Counted from the stretch's first letter, positions 20,901 to 27,475 are shown. The stretch: 64,000 nucleotides of DNA from Pseudomonadota bacterium (GCA_023387335.1 JAEWIF010000003.1:1-64000); one strand, 5' to 3'. Numbers and translations are program-made. The notes: generated from the letters alone by a model not told the origin.

Positions 20901-21264
20901 GGCGGCGGAGGGCGACATCGGGGCCTTCGACAACCCGATCTACCTCGGCAACAACATCGGCCCGGTCAACGTCACGATCGGGACGCTGTTCTCCAGGTAC
21001 TTCGCGGGCAACCTGAACGCGGACGTCACGACGCGCGCGATCCTGAACGCCTCGTCCAGCCAGACCGGCGCCACCCAGGCGGAGATGGCGCGCGTCGTCC
21101 TGCAGGAGCTCAAGAAGAACGTAGGCATCGGGATCATCGAGGACCTGGTGCTGTTCGGGCGGACCGATGCCGACGGCATCACCGCGCCGCTGTCATTCCG
21201 CAGCCTGCAGGCCAACATGCCGCGCTGCGCGCTGGAGCAACTGCAGAACCTTCCCTGCCAGTGA
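11905..21264 (+). CDS. TpsA giant exoprotein, filamentous-haemagglutinin/HMW-type adhesin
   Basis: This 3119-residue secreted protein has an extended signal region (about residues 1-58, basic then hydrophobic, ending AHA). The TPS domain (about 59-330) carries NQGTNKAILDWQSFSIG and NPAGVLFAPGAQVNVGG, the part TpsB recognises. A beta-helix body follows, with an autotransporter-associated PATR-like motif near residues 702-736. Seven or so repeats of about 90 residues span residues 1075-1670, and about 20 repeats of about 41 residues span 1810-2730. The second array is flanked by calcium-type GGAGDDQF and GGAGADRF motifs. The protein ends CALEQLQNLPCQ, two cysteines ten residues apart, like the surface-retention loop of Haemophilus HMW1. 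The start ATG has AAGGAAG 4 bases upstream. The stop overlaps the kinase GTG start (GTGA). The protein probably mediates adhesion, biofilm formation or contact-dependent interaction. Confidence 0.92.
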   Translation: MNTTATSRRPAIRTLVVRLSRKLKAVYRLREGGRRAPRLLVRLLAGLFAALAMQVAHALPQGLQVQAGTVTVQSPNASSMVLNQGTNKAILDWQSFSIGAGQSVRFLQPGAGSVALNRVLGGDVSSIFGTLSANGQIFLVNPAGVLFAPGAQVNVGGLVASTLNMSNADFLAGKYTFSGGSGASVVNNGALKAGYVVLGGAQVANNGTIEVTPGGSVGLLAGSRITVDPGGEGLVKFSVDAAAINAAATNTGTITAHGGQVAMLASAVGDTLPTVVNHSGVIRANAIAEQGAYINLSGGAHGVVKVSGTIEARGDDAGEKGGTIKVLGDKVAIASTALLDASGQAGGGTVLVGGNWQGKGPEQNASATNVAAGAKLKADAITQGDGGTVVVWADGQTRFGGEISVRGGSTGGNGGRVETSGKEGLLVADTARVDASAAAGERGEWLLDPKNIIVTSGGGAAPGDVDQFGDFPSADASVDAATLEAANANVTLQADNDITFNQALTLNPGRSLTAQAGRSIVVNENVSADGVSMTANAAGATPAERDPGLGEIVIAAGKAIDARTGNLGLTIDTGGVQPGAVRLSGELRSAANAVIAGNLVSTGDALIQAASANLQNGATVGSGTLELRGAAVTGGQIDLGANTLKVNGGASVATAINANDSATIANDSGAGTLAGNVTLTGGETKFDVGAAGALRVDGVITGAGGTRKQGAGTLTLTAASNYSNNTIIDAGKLELSGAGAGLTGIVLAGAGTTLQLTNATNAAVLSMADGSTLLGSGTSTQSGQVALLSGSTATLATVGADSLTVTGNVSINGTGHIVLAGQNGASLAFGKVNATSLATSATSQSISFSGTGNSVATATTFSNTGSLTLGDAAGDSFTFNGGLTAGAPSLTTINGTVSTANAAVSLGKVTTGIGAAVNAGSGAITVDGGGAALDLGQGTLSGGSISIGNAGTVALSGLSGGTVRIGTAADVGAVTQNTGTTVNAGTLIVDSSGSVNLGNANDVVTLGAVNSNGFTLRDGGGLTVNGPVDAGTGAAAITTSGTLAVGGSVTGTGVGLSATGAGSDLVLAAAVDAKTGTLALNSGRDIVQTAGTLTGGTLTGSAGGAANLVRSNALTNLGSFSAGNGFTLNDTGGLTVTGAVSGGTGNTFIGTNGGALTANAGISGANVGVSSSGNISLSAVNTAGTLTLNAGGTITAGTVAAGSVTGTAGGSATLAYLDNAIGSLGPFTAAGLTVYDGSGGLTVDGALNAGPATVNVMTAGGDLAVNATVSGRDVMLNANGGGISLGGTVNASNLLNLVATGAVTQTAGLNVNAITGSAGSVVLNDAANGVGSLNNFTATNGFQLTDNLGGLTLNGTVSGGTGTTAISTTGGALTVNGNLSGANVTLASDADVALRGTTTTAGTLTVTGASLTGTGRVDVGTLTGAVAGTATLNHSLNSIGTLAGFSAGTGLTVIDGSGGLTVGGAVDAGTGTASIRTTGGSLAVNGTVSGANVTLASTSGAVSLGAAATTAGTLTLTAGSTITQTAAFDAGSLTGSAGTTATLDNAGNKVGTLGAFTTVSGLSLRDGDGGLTVTGALAGGTGSTSIATAGNLALDGAVTTAGTLTLTSGGAITQSAALSAGTLTGSATGAATLDNTGNAVGTLAAFSAGGSFSLVDSAGGLAVTGPVGATSIALTANGVGADIASTAAGTITATAGSVALSAGRNVTLGADVNATGSAAIAVGQAGSGGSFGATAAVTSTGIAFTGGAGDDQFDLSGLTGTVSATIAGAGGSNTLTGRNLATTYTLGATPGEGSTSDGVSSFTGIQRIVAGSATDTLAGPASTTYTLTGTSNEVSAQGVLASGIEQISGTGAANKLVGSNNGTSWQLNGANSVTVAGITAGGIATITGGTATDTITAPAATSFTLDGTNGHVSALGVAATGIEAVTGTGIANVLTGSNNATTYTVTGANAVTTAGIAFGGIGTIDAGTGADTVAGSAAGRSWALTGMNSVSSLGITAHAIETVAGAGTTDTITAPAATTWTLTGTNNQVQALGVTATGIGTITGSGTANVLAGSNANTDWQLNSANNATVAGITASGVGSITAGTGIDTLAAPGATTFAVGAAPGQVTALGVAASGIEAVNGTGTTNVLTGSDNDTTYQITGANSVRVDGGVTFTGIATIHAGAGTDTLSGSTAGRDWTLNGANNVSSMGITADAVEKIAGAGTTDTLSAPAATTFTLNGTNNQVGALGVAASGIGTIAGSGLANVLVGSGSATNFTLTANNAVTAAGIAASGIGSIIGSSSADTLTGPAGGTTWTLTGTAGQVQAMNLQAGGIEAIAATGTTDILTAPAATNYALTGTTNQVVAHGVTASGIEQVAGVGTANVLAGSSTDTTYTLTGSNAVTAAGIAATGIGSIAAGSGSDTLAGGAAGIGWRLNSANNVTALGVTASGVEKIAGAGTTDTLMAPAATTFTLTGTDNQVNALGVNATGIGSVAGTAASNVLVGSGTSTSFTLNGANDVTAAAINVIGIGSIVAGSGTSDELVGPASTTYKLTGTSKQVQAESVTVSGIERISGIGTNNTLEGSSTPTTFEITGVNQVETANIVANGISAVVGKSSADVMAGRTAGKEWTVSAPNTVSVAAASITGTGIDRIVGAGTTDIINVAPANITYRLTGAANAVAMDSLGLTATGIRAIDATGNANVLAGSNTGTTYAVTAPNTVTAAGVTADGIGTINAGGSGNTLAAAGGSNTWDITGTNAGSLNGSIAFSNIQNLSGGAGADRFNLANAGSVSGAIAGGAGSDTLDFSAKTGPITIAATGSTGVAGGFSGIESVIGNGSATLAGSAFSLTGAGSGSVDGMAYSRVSDLQGQGAASFSGNGGSVAGAITGGTSNAIGGTLASGGSQAYSSATVADGTTISAGSGSVNVQGDMQGSIGVAGNASSITLQDTSAATGLVVSQLRGAGHADVTVAAASSLSVDGSQMSAFYPSGSLAFTANKGKLLIHNTANPANWVSAGRLSLTAAEGDIGAFDNPIYLGNNIGPVNVTIGTLFSRYFAGNLNADVTTRAILNASSSQTGATQAEMARVVLQELKKNVGIGIIEDLVLFGRTDADGITAPLSFRSLQANMPRCALEQLQNLPCQ
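15130..16920 (+). repeat. Tandem repeats A in tpsA (about 90-residue unit)
   Basis: Within tpsA, six to seven diverged copies of a unit of about 270 bases follow each other. A typical unit reads GTLTLTAG..ITQTA, then GSLTGSAG..ATLDN, VGTLGAF, GLSLRDGDGGLTVTG and GGTGSTSIAT. The pattern is a glycine- and threonine-rich beta-helix ladder. Copies differ by many substitutions and a few length changes, so the array is old rather than recently amplified. Confidence 0.75.
17340..20090 (+). repeat. Tandem repeats B in tpsA (about 41-residue unit)
   Basis: About 20 or more copies of a unit of about 120-125 bases encode variants of DTLTAPAATTFTLTGTNNQV, then ALGVTASGIGTIAGSG. Two alternating subtypes are visible, one starting with APAATTFTL and one with GSNNATTYTV, so the higher-order period is about 240-250 bases. 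Copies near 17600-18700 are the most alike. Such arrays can expand or shrink by recombination and are prone to assembly collapse. Confidence 0.8.
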
Positions 21265-23297
21265 CCGTCGCCAAGAAATTCGGCCGCTACGACATCGTCC
21301 GCACCCTGGGCAAGGGTGCGATGGGCATGGTGTACGAGGGCAGGGACTCGGTGCTGCAGCGCCGGGTGGCCATCAAGACCATCATCGTCGAGAACCTCGA
21401 CTCCAGGTCCGCCGAGGAGTACGAGGCGCGCTTCCGCACCGAGGCCCTGGCCGCCGCGCGGCTGCTGCATCCGAACATCGTGCCGGTGTTCGACTTCGGC
21501 CGGCACGACGACATCGCCTTCCTGGTGATGCAGTTCATCGAGGGCGACGACCTCAAGCTGCACATCGACCGCGGCGACCGCTTCTCGCCGCCGAAGGCGG
21601 TGGCGATGGTGCTGGACCTGCTGTCCGCGCTGGACCATGCGCACGAGAACAACATCGTGCACCGCGACATCAAGCCGGCGAACATGCTGATCGAGAAGGG
21701 GCGGGTCAAGCTCACCGACTTCGGCGTGGCCCGCATCCAGGATCCCGACGCGGCCAACAAGACCCAGGTGGGCGCCGGCGGCATCGGCACGCCGCGCTAC
21801 ATGTCGCCCGAGCAGGCGCAGGGCCAGCGGGTGGACGCGCGCTCGGACCTGTTCTCGGCCGGCATCGTCCTGTACGAACTGCTGGCCGGCGTGCGGCCGT
21901 TCGACGGCGACAACCCGTTCTCGATCATCCACCAGATCGTCAGCGCGACGCCGCCGCCGCCCACGTACCACAACCCGCGGCTGCCGCAGGCGATCGACGT
22001 CGTGATGTCCAGGGCGCTGGCCAAGAACCGCGACGAGCGCTTCTCGTCGGCGCGCGAGTTCGCGGTGGCGCTCAAGGCGGCGGCGAAGAGCGTCGGCGGC
22101 GGATCGGCCACCGTGCCGGGTGTCGCTTCGCCGGGCGCGACCTCGCCGGGCGTGACGGTGCCGGGCGTCGCCGGACGATCCGCCACCGTGCCGGGCGCCG
22201 GGTCGACCTCTCCCCACGACGACGCCGAAGCCACGCGCCTGCCGGGCCAGACCGTGCCGGACTTAGCCGGCAGTTCGGGCATCTCCGGCCTGTCGGTCCC
22301 GTCGAGCAGCGCCGGCACGCTCAGGCTGCGCGAGCGCGAGGTCGTCTCGCAGGAGCAGACCGTCATCAGCCCGCAGACCGCGCGTTTGATCGGCGAGGCG
22401 GCGGTCGCGGCGAAGCTCGAGTCCGACCAGCAGGCCCGGGCGGCCGAGGAAGCGGCGGCGGTGCAGGCCCGCGCGGCGGCCGCGGCCAAGGAGGTCGAGC
22501 GGCTCGAGGCCGAGAAGCAGTTCTTCGTCGCCAAGGCGGAGGCGGAAGCCAAGGCCCGGTTGAAGGCGGAAGAGGCCGTGCGCCTGGCGCCCAGGCCGTC
22601 GAAGGCGCTGCCGGTGGCGATCGCCGGCGTGTTCGCGCTCGGCGCCATCGGGGCGGCCGTGGTGTACCTGGGCAAGCCGGGCGGGCAGGGCGGCGAGCAG
22701 CAGGCCAGGCTGACGACGCCGGTGCCGGCACCGGCGCCGGTCGCGCCCACGCCCCAGCAAGTGGTGAAGCCGCAAGCCGCGCCGGCCGCCAAGGTCGAAC
22801 CCGTGGCCCCGGCCAGACCCGTGCCCGCGCCGAAATCCGTCGCCCCCCCTCCAGCTCCGGTCCCGGCGCCCGCCAAACCGGCCGCAGCGGCACGCGCGCC
22901 CGCGCCCGCCGCCGCTCCGACGCCTGCTCCGGCTCCGGCGCCGGTCGCGGCACCTGAACCGGCGCCTGCTCCCGCGGCTGCACCGGCTCCGGCTCCAGTT
23001 CCCGTGGCGCCGGCTCCTCCTCCTCCTCCTCCGAATCCCGCCGTCCTGCTCGCGCAGGCGCAGGATGCCGAGCGTTCAGGCAACCTGGGACAGGCGGTCA
23101 GCGCCTACCGGCGCGCCGCGGCGGCCGGCAGCGGCGTGGCCGCCCGCCGGCTGGGCGAGCTCTACACGAAGGGCGAGGGTGGGGTGGAGCGCGACATGCA
23201 GCAGGCCACCTTCTGGAACAACCGCGCCCGCAGCCTGGGCGAGCAGGTCCAGCAGAGCGCCGGCCCCTGCGCGCTGAAGGCCGGCACCACCTGCTGA
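21261..23297 (+). CDS. Membrane-anchored Hanks-type Ser/Thr protein kinase with Sel1-like tail
   Basis: This is a 678-residue protein. The kinase domain (residues 10-275) has an intact glycine loop GKGAMGMVYEG, Lys39 in VAIK, Glu61, the catalytic HRDIKPAN (D136), DFG at 153-155 and the GTPRYMSPEQ activation-segment end. Residues about 285-370 form a Thr/Ser-Pro-Gly linker with repeated ATVPG/ATSPG units. After an Ala/Glu-rich coiled-coil-like stretch, one membrane helix lies at about 450-472. A long Pro/Ala periplasmic linker and one or two Sel1/TPR-like repeats (AVSAYRRAAAAGSGVAARRLGELY) follow. It should sit in the inner membrane with the kinase inside. The GTG start overlaps the tpsA stop, so it is in the tps operon. 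The divergent FHA protein is a plausible substrate or reader. Confidence 0.92.
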   Translation: MTVAKKFGRYDIVRTLGKGAMGMVYEGRDSVLQRRVAIKTIIVENLDSRSAEEYEARFRTEALAAARLLHPNIVPVFDFGRHDDIAFLVMQFIEGDDLKLHIDRGDRFSPPKAVAMVLDLLSALDHAHENNIVHRDIKPANMLIEKGRVKLTDFGVARIQDPDAANKTQVGAGGIGTPRYMSPEQAQGQRVDARSDLFSAGIVLYELLAGVRPFDGDNPFSIIHQIVSATPPPPTYHNPRLPQAIDVVMSRALAKNRDERFSSAREFAVALKAAAKSVGGGSATVPGVASPGATSPGVTVPGVAGRSATVPGAGSTSPHDDAEATRLPGQTVPDLAGSSGISGLSVPSSSAGTLRLREREVVSQEQTVISPQTARLIGEAAVAAKLESDQQARAAEEAAAVQARAAAAAKEVERLEAEKQFFVAKAEAEAKARLKAEEAVRLAPRPSKALPVAIAGVFALGAIGAAVVYLGKPGGQGGEQQARLTTPVPAPAPVAPTPQQVVKPQAAPAAKVEPVAPARPVPAPKSVAPPPAPVPAPAKPAAAARAPAPAAAPTPAPAPAPVAAPEPAPAPAAAPAPAPVPVAPAPPPPPPNPAVLLAQAQDAERSGNLGQAVSAYRRAAAAGSGVAARRLGELYTKGEGGVERDMQQATFWNNRARSLGEQVQQSAGPCALKAGTTC

Positions 23298-23312
23298 TCG
23301 ATCAATGCCGGC

Positions 23313-24284
23313 TCAGTCGGCCTTGATCTGCGCCACGCGCACGATGCGCTCCCACATGGCGCGTTCCTTCGTGCCCAGGTCCGCCAGTTCGGCCGGCGTC
23401 ATCGCGACCGCCTTGGCGCCTTGCTCCTCCGCCCGGCGCTTGAATTCCGGCGTCTCCACGACCTGGCGCACCGCCGCCGACAGCTTGTTCTGCAGGTCGG
23501 CGGTCAGGGCCGACGGGCCGTACACGGCGAACCACGACGAGGCGACCAGCGCCACGCCCAGCTCGGTGGCGGTCGGCACGTCGGGCAGCGACGGCAGGCG
23601 CGTCTTGCCGGTGACCATCAGCGGCTTGAGCTTGCCCGACCGGATGTGCGGCAGCAGGGGCGGCGGCGTGGTGATGGTCAGGTCCACCGTGCCGGCCAGC
23701 AGGTCGGTGAGCGCGGGACCCGTGCCGCGGTAGGGCACGTGGGTCATGGAGGTCTTGGTGAGGTCCTTCAGCAGCTCGGTGGTCACGTGCTGCAGCGCGC
23801 CGTTGCCGCTGGAGGCGTAGTTCACCTTGCCCGGGTTGGCCTTCACGTAGGCGAGGAACTCGTTGAAGGTGTTCGCCGGGAAGCCGGGCCGCACCACCAT
23901 CACCTGAGGCGCATCGATCAGGTGGCCGATCGGCTTCAGGTCCTTGGCCGGATCGAACCCCGCCACCGGCTGCACCAGCGGCGTGATGCTCTGGTAGCCC
24001 GAGTACTGCACCAGCAGCGTGGCGCCGTCGCCGGGCGCGCGCGCCACCAGCTGGCCGGCGATGTTGCCGTTGCCGCCGGAGCGGTTGTCCACCACGACCG
24101 GCACGCCGAGGATCTTGCCAAGCGGCTCGGCCAGCATGCGGGCGGCGATGTCGGTGGTGCCGCCGGGCGCGGCGCCGACGACCAGGGTGACGTTCTTGCC
24201 GCCCTGCGCGAAGGCCGGCACGGCCAGGGAAGCGGCGCCGGCCGCGGCCGTGCCCAGGAAGGTTCTGCGGGAGAAGGAATGCAT
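23313..24284 (-). CDS. Bug-family tripartite tricarboxylate transporter receptor
   Basis: This 323-residue periplasmic solute-binding protein is of the Bug/TctC family, which is greatly expanded in Burkholderiales. It has a twin-arginine-like leader (SRRTFLGTAAAGAASLAVPAFAQ). The family hallmarks are present: VTLVVGAAPGGTTD, VVVDNRSGGNGNIAG, and the YASSGNGALQHVTTELL and HVPYRGTGPALTDLLAG segments. It captures an organic acid for a TctAB membrane pair, which is not in this window. It is the last gene of a minus-strand run behind a CoA-transferase and a HMG-CoA-lyase-like enzyme, so its ligand is probably the acid these enzymes activate and cleave. An AGGAGA ribosome site lies 8-9 bases before the ATG at 24284. 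Confidence 0.93.
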   Translation of the reverse strand: MHSFSRRTFLGTAAAGAASLAVPAFAQGGKNVTLVVGAAPGGTTDIAARMLAEPLGKILGVPVVVDNRSGGNGNIAGQLVARAPGDGATLLVQYSGYQSITPLVQPVAGFDPAKDLKPIGHLIDAPQVMVVRPGFPANTFNEFLAYVKANPGKVNYASSGNGALQHVTTELLKDLTKTSMTHVPYRGTGPALTDLLAGTVDLTITTPPPLLPHIRSGKLKPLMVTGKTRLPSLPDVPTATELGVALVASSWFAVYGPSALTADLQNKLSAAVRQVVETPEFKRRAEEQGAKAVAMTPAELADLGTKERAMWERIVRVAQIKAD

Positions 24285-24304
24285 GCGAGGAGTCTCCTGT
24301 GAAG

Positions 24305-25252
24305 TCATTCGGTGGCGGCGAGCGCGGCGCGCAGGTCGTTCACGGCGGCCGGCACGGGATGCAGCTGCGTGCTCGGGCCCGCCTTGGCGACCTGGCCCGG
24401 CACCTGGTGGCCGACGATGTCGGGCAGAGCGCGGGCGACGGGCAGCAGCCTGTCCAGGTCGACGCCGGTGTCGTAGCCCATGGCCTGCAGCATGTGCAGC
24501 GCGTCCTCGCTGCTGATGTTGCCGCTGGCGCCCGGCGCGTACGGGCAGCCGCCCAGGCCGCCCAGCGAGCCGTCGAACCGCACGATGCCCTGCTGCGCCG
24601 CGGCCAGCACGTTGGCCAGGCCCATGCCGCGCGTGTTGTGGAAGTGGAGCGTGAGCTGCAGGCCGGCAAAGCGCTCCTGCAGCGCCTGGCACATGCGCGC
24701 CACCTGGGCGGGATGCGCCATGCCGGTGGTGTCGCAGATCGTCAGGCCGCGCACGCCCTGGTCGGCGAAGCGCCGGGCCCAGGCCAGCACCTCCTGCTGC
24801 GGCACCTCGCCCTCCATCGGGCAGCCGAAGCAGGTCGAGAGCGAGACGTTCAGCGGCGCGCGGCCGTCCACGAAGCGGATCACCTCCGACAGCGCGGCGA
24901 AGCTCTTCTCGCGCGGCATGCGCAGGTTGGCGAGGTTGTGCGTCTCGGAGGTCGACATGACGAGGTTGAGCTCGTCGGCGCGCGACTCCATCGCCCGTTC
25001 GGCGCCGCGCAGGTTGGGCACCAGCACCGTGTACTCGACGCCCGGCACGCGGCGGATGCGGCCCATCACCTCCTCGGCGTCACGCAGCATCGGGATGGCC
25101 TTCGGCGAGGTGAAGGAGGTGACCTCGATCTTGGCGTAGCCGCACTCGCCGAGCGCGTCCACCAGCGCGACCTTGGCATCGGTGGCGATGAACTCCGGCT
25201 CGATCTGGAAGCCGTCGCGGGTGACGACCTCGTTGAAGAAGATGCGATTCAT
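24305..25252 (-). CDS. Hydroxymethylglutaryl-CoA lyase family enzyme
   Basis: This 315-residue TIM-barrel lyase of the HMGL-like family cleaves a 3-hydroxy-3-methylacyl-CoA to acetyl-CoA plus a keto acid. The catalytic Arg-Asp is in TRDGFQ, the metal-binding histidines are in LHFHNTRG, and the active-site cysteine is in the GGLGGCPYAPGASGN loop. All match bacterial MvaB-type lyases. The start overlaps the CoA-transferase stop by 4 bases (ATGA). HMG-CoA from leucine breakdown is the textbook substrate. The CaiB-type transferase and Bug receptor next to it make an imported acid such as 3-hydroxy-3-methylglutarate or a citramalate-like compound equally possible. Confidence 0.92.
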   Translation of the reverse strand: MNRIFFNEVVTRDGFQIEPEFIATDAKVALVDALGECGYAKIEVTSFTSPKAIPMLRDAEEVMGRIRRVPGVEYTVLVPNLRGAERAMESRADELNLVMSTSETHNLANLRMPREKSFAALSEVIRFVDGRAPLNVSLSTCFGCPMEGEVPQQEVLAWARRFADQGVRGLTICDTTGMAHPAQVARMCQALQERFAGLQLTLHFHNTRGMGLANVLAAAQQGIVRFDGSLGGLGGCPYAPGASGNISSEDALHMLQAMGYDTGVDLDRLLPVARALPDIVGHQVPGQVAKAGPSTQLHPVPAAVNDLRAALAATE

Positions 25253-26469
25253 GCTTGTCCCTTGATCACGCCGCGGTCCTTGAGGCCGGCGATCTGTTCG
25301 TCGGTGAGGCCCAGCTCTCGCATCACGGCCTCGGTGTCCTGGCCGATGCCGGGCGCGTTGCGGCGGTGGCTGCCGGGCGTGCGCGAGAGCTTGGGAACGA
25401 TGCCCGGGACGGTGAGCAGGTCGCCGTCGTCCAGGCGGACCTGCTGCAGCATGCCGCGGGCGGCGTAGTGCGGATCGGCCGCGATGTCGGCCACGGTGTA
25501 GATGCGGCCCGCGGGCACGCCGGCGCGGTCGAGTACCTCGAGCACCTCCGAGACGCTGCGCTCCTTCGTCCAAGCGCCGATGGCCGCGTCGATCTCCACG
25601 ATGCGCGCCACCCGGCCCGCGTTGTTCGCCAGCTCCGGGTCGTTGCCCAGGTCGTCGCGGCCGATGGCGGCCATCAGCCGCTTGTAGATGCTGTCGCCGT
25701 TGCCCGCGACCAGCGCGTAGCCGCCGTCGCTGCACAGGTAGGCGTTGCTGGGCGCGATGCCGGGCAGGGCGCTGCCGGCGGGGCCGCGCACGGCGCCGAA
25801 CGCGCTGTACTCGGGCAGCAGGCTTTCCATGCAGTTGAATACCGCCTCGTAGAGCGCGACGTCGATCACCTGCCCCTGGCCGGAGCGCTGCCGCTCCTGC
25901 AGGGCCAGCAGGATGCCGATCACCCCGTGCAGCGCCGCGAGCGTGTCGCCGATGCTCACGCCCACCCGGACCGGCACGCGGCCGGGCTCGGCCGTCAGGT
26001 GGCGCAGGCCGCCCATCGCCTCGCCGACCACGCCGAAGCCGGGCCGGTCGCGGTAGGGGCCGGTCTGGCCGTAGCCGCTGACGCGCAGCACGATCAGGCG
26101 CGGGTTGGCCCGGATCAGCTCCTGCGGGTCCAGGCCCCAGCCTTCCAGCGCGCCGGGACGGAAATTCTCGATCAGCACGTCGGCCTCGGCGGCCAGCCGG
26201 CGCACGATCTCCTGGGCCTCGGGCTTCTTGAGGTCCAGCGCCACCGAGCGCTTGTTGCGCGACTGCACCTGCCACCAGACCGAGGTGCCGTCCTTGAGCA
26301 TTCGCCAGTTGCGAAGGGCGTCGCCGGTGCCGGGCGGCTCGATCTTCACCACGTCGGCGCCGAAGTCCGCGAGGGTCTTGGCGGCGAACGGACCGGCGAT
26401 GAGCTGGCCCATCTCGACCACCTTCAGGCCCGCGAGGGGGCCGGTGTGTGCTGCTGCCTGTGTCTCCAT
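25249..26469 (-). CDS. CaiB/BaiF family (class III) CoA-transferase
   Basis: This 406-residue cytosolic CoA-transferase moves CoA between carboxylic acids. It has the family's N-terminal LKVVEMGQLIAGPFAAKTLADFGADVVKIEPP, the RNKRSVALDLKKPEA segment and the catalytic aspartate in GVSIGDTLAALHG. The interlocked-dimer family has a usual length of about 400, as here. It is translationally coupled to the lyase behind it. A LysR regulator lies 34 bases upstream on the same strand. It probably activates the acid that the lyase then splits. The exact acid cannot be read from the sequence. Confidence 0.92.
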   Translation of the reverse strand: METQAAAHTGPLAGLKVVEMGQLIAGPFAAKTLADFGADVVKIEPPGTGDALRNWRMLKDGTSVWWQVQSRNKRSVALDLKKPEAQEIVRRLAAEADVLIENFRPGALEGWGLDPQELIRANPRLIVLRVSGYGQTGPYRDRPGFGVVGEAMGGLRHLTAEPGRVPVRVGVSIGDTLAALHGVIGILLALQERQRSGQGQVIDVALYEAVFNCMESLLPEYSAFGAVRGPAGSALPGIAPSNAYLCSDGGYALVAGNGDSIYKRLMAAIGRDDLGNDPELANNAGRVARIVEIDAAIGAWTKERSVSEVLEVLDRAGVPAGRIYTVADIAADPHYAARGMLQQVRLDDGDLLTVPGIVPKLSRTPGSHRRNAPGIGQDTEAVMRELGLTDEQIAGLKDRGVIKGQA

Positions 26470-26503
26470 GGGCGCGCAGTGTGCGCGCGGCGGGCCGGAG
26501 GGT

Positions 26504-27451
26504 CTATTGCCGTTCGCGGCCGCGAGCTTTCGCGTTTTGCGAAGGCTCGGCGAGGAAGTCCGCGAGCGCCGTCACCGCCGGGTCCTGCGGCCCGGTGCGC
26601 GTGGCCATCAGCAGCCGGCGCCGCGCCCAGGGATCGGACAGCGCGCGCCAGCGCAGCTTCATCGCGCCCACGATGGGCAGGGCCGCCGTCTTGGGCAGGA
26701 TGGCGATGCCCAGGCCCGAGGCGACCAGGTGGCAGACGGCGTCGAAGCTGCGCACCTGCATCCGCAGCTTCAGCGGACGGCCGGCCGCGTGCGCGGCCTC
26801 GTGCTGCTTGTGCAGCAGGGCCGCGCCGTCGGCCAGGCTGATCCAGTCCTCGTCCAGGGCGGCGGAAAAAGCGACCGCGCCGCGCCCGACGAGGCGGTGC
26901 CGCGGCGGCAGCACCAGCACCAGTTCGTCGGTGCGGAACAGTCGGCAGTCCAGTCCCTCGGTTTCCGCGCCCTCGACGAAGACGCCCAGGTCGGCGCGGC
27001 CCTCGCGCAGTGCCGCCACGACGGCGAAGGACACCTGCTCGTCCAGGTCCACGCGCACGTCCTGCTGCAGCTTCGCGTAGCGCGCCAGCAGGGGCGGCAG
27101 GAACTGGCTGATGGAGGCGGTGCTGGCGCACAGCCGCACGTGCTTGGCGATGCCGGAGCGCAGGTCGGCGAGCTCGCCGCCCATCTGCTCCAGCGACTGC
27201 AGCACGCCGACCGCATGCCGGGCGAAGACCCGCCCGGCGGCCGTCGGCAGCACGCCGCGGCCGTGGCGCTCGAACAGCGGCTCGCCGACGGCATCCTCGA
27301 GCTCGCGGATGCGGCGGCTGGCCGCGGCCAGGGCCAGGTGCGACTCGCGGGCGGCGGCGCTCAGGCTGCCGTGCTGCACGCAGTCGACCACCAGGCGGAT
27401 GGAAACGAGGTCGAAGCGGGCGAGGTTGTAGTGGGAAGCGCCGGCGCGCAT
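26504..27451 (-). CDS. LysR-family transcriptional regulator
   Basis: This 315-residue protein has an N-terminal winged helix-turn-helix (residues about 14-72: LVVDCVQHGSLSAAARESHL..AASRRIRELEDAVGEPLFERHGRG) and a C-terminal periplasmic-binding-like effector domain. It lies upstream of, and on the same strand as, the CoA-transferase-lyase-Bug genes with only a 34-base gap. It is therefore likely cotranscribed with them and controls them in response to the substrate. Most LysR regulators are divergent from their targets; the co-directional arrangement here is less common. Confidence 0.93.
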   Translation of the reverse strand: MRAGASHYNLARFDLVSIRLVVDCVQHGSLSAAARESHLALAAASRRIRELEDAVGEPLFERHGRGVLPTAAGRVFARHAVGVLQSLEQMGGELADLRSGIAKHVRLCASTASISQFLPPLLARYAKLQQDVRVDLDEQVSFAVVAALREGRADLGVFVEGAETEGLDCRLFRTDELVLVLPPRHRLVGRGAVAFSAALDEDWISLADGAALLHKQHEAAHAAGRPLKLRMQVRSFDAVCHLVASGLGIAILPKTAALPIVGAMKLRWRALSDPWARRRLLMATRTGPQDPAVTALADFLAEPSQNAKARGRERQ

Positions 27452-27475
27452 GGGGGGACGGGGCGGCGCCGCCGC

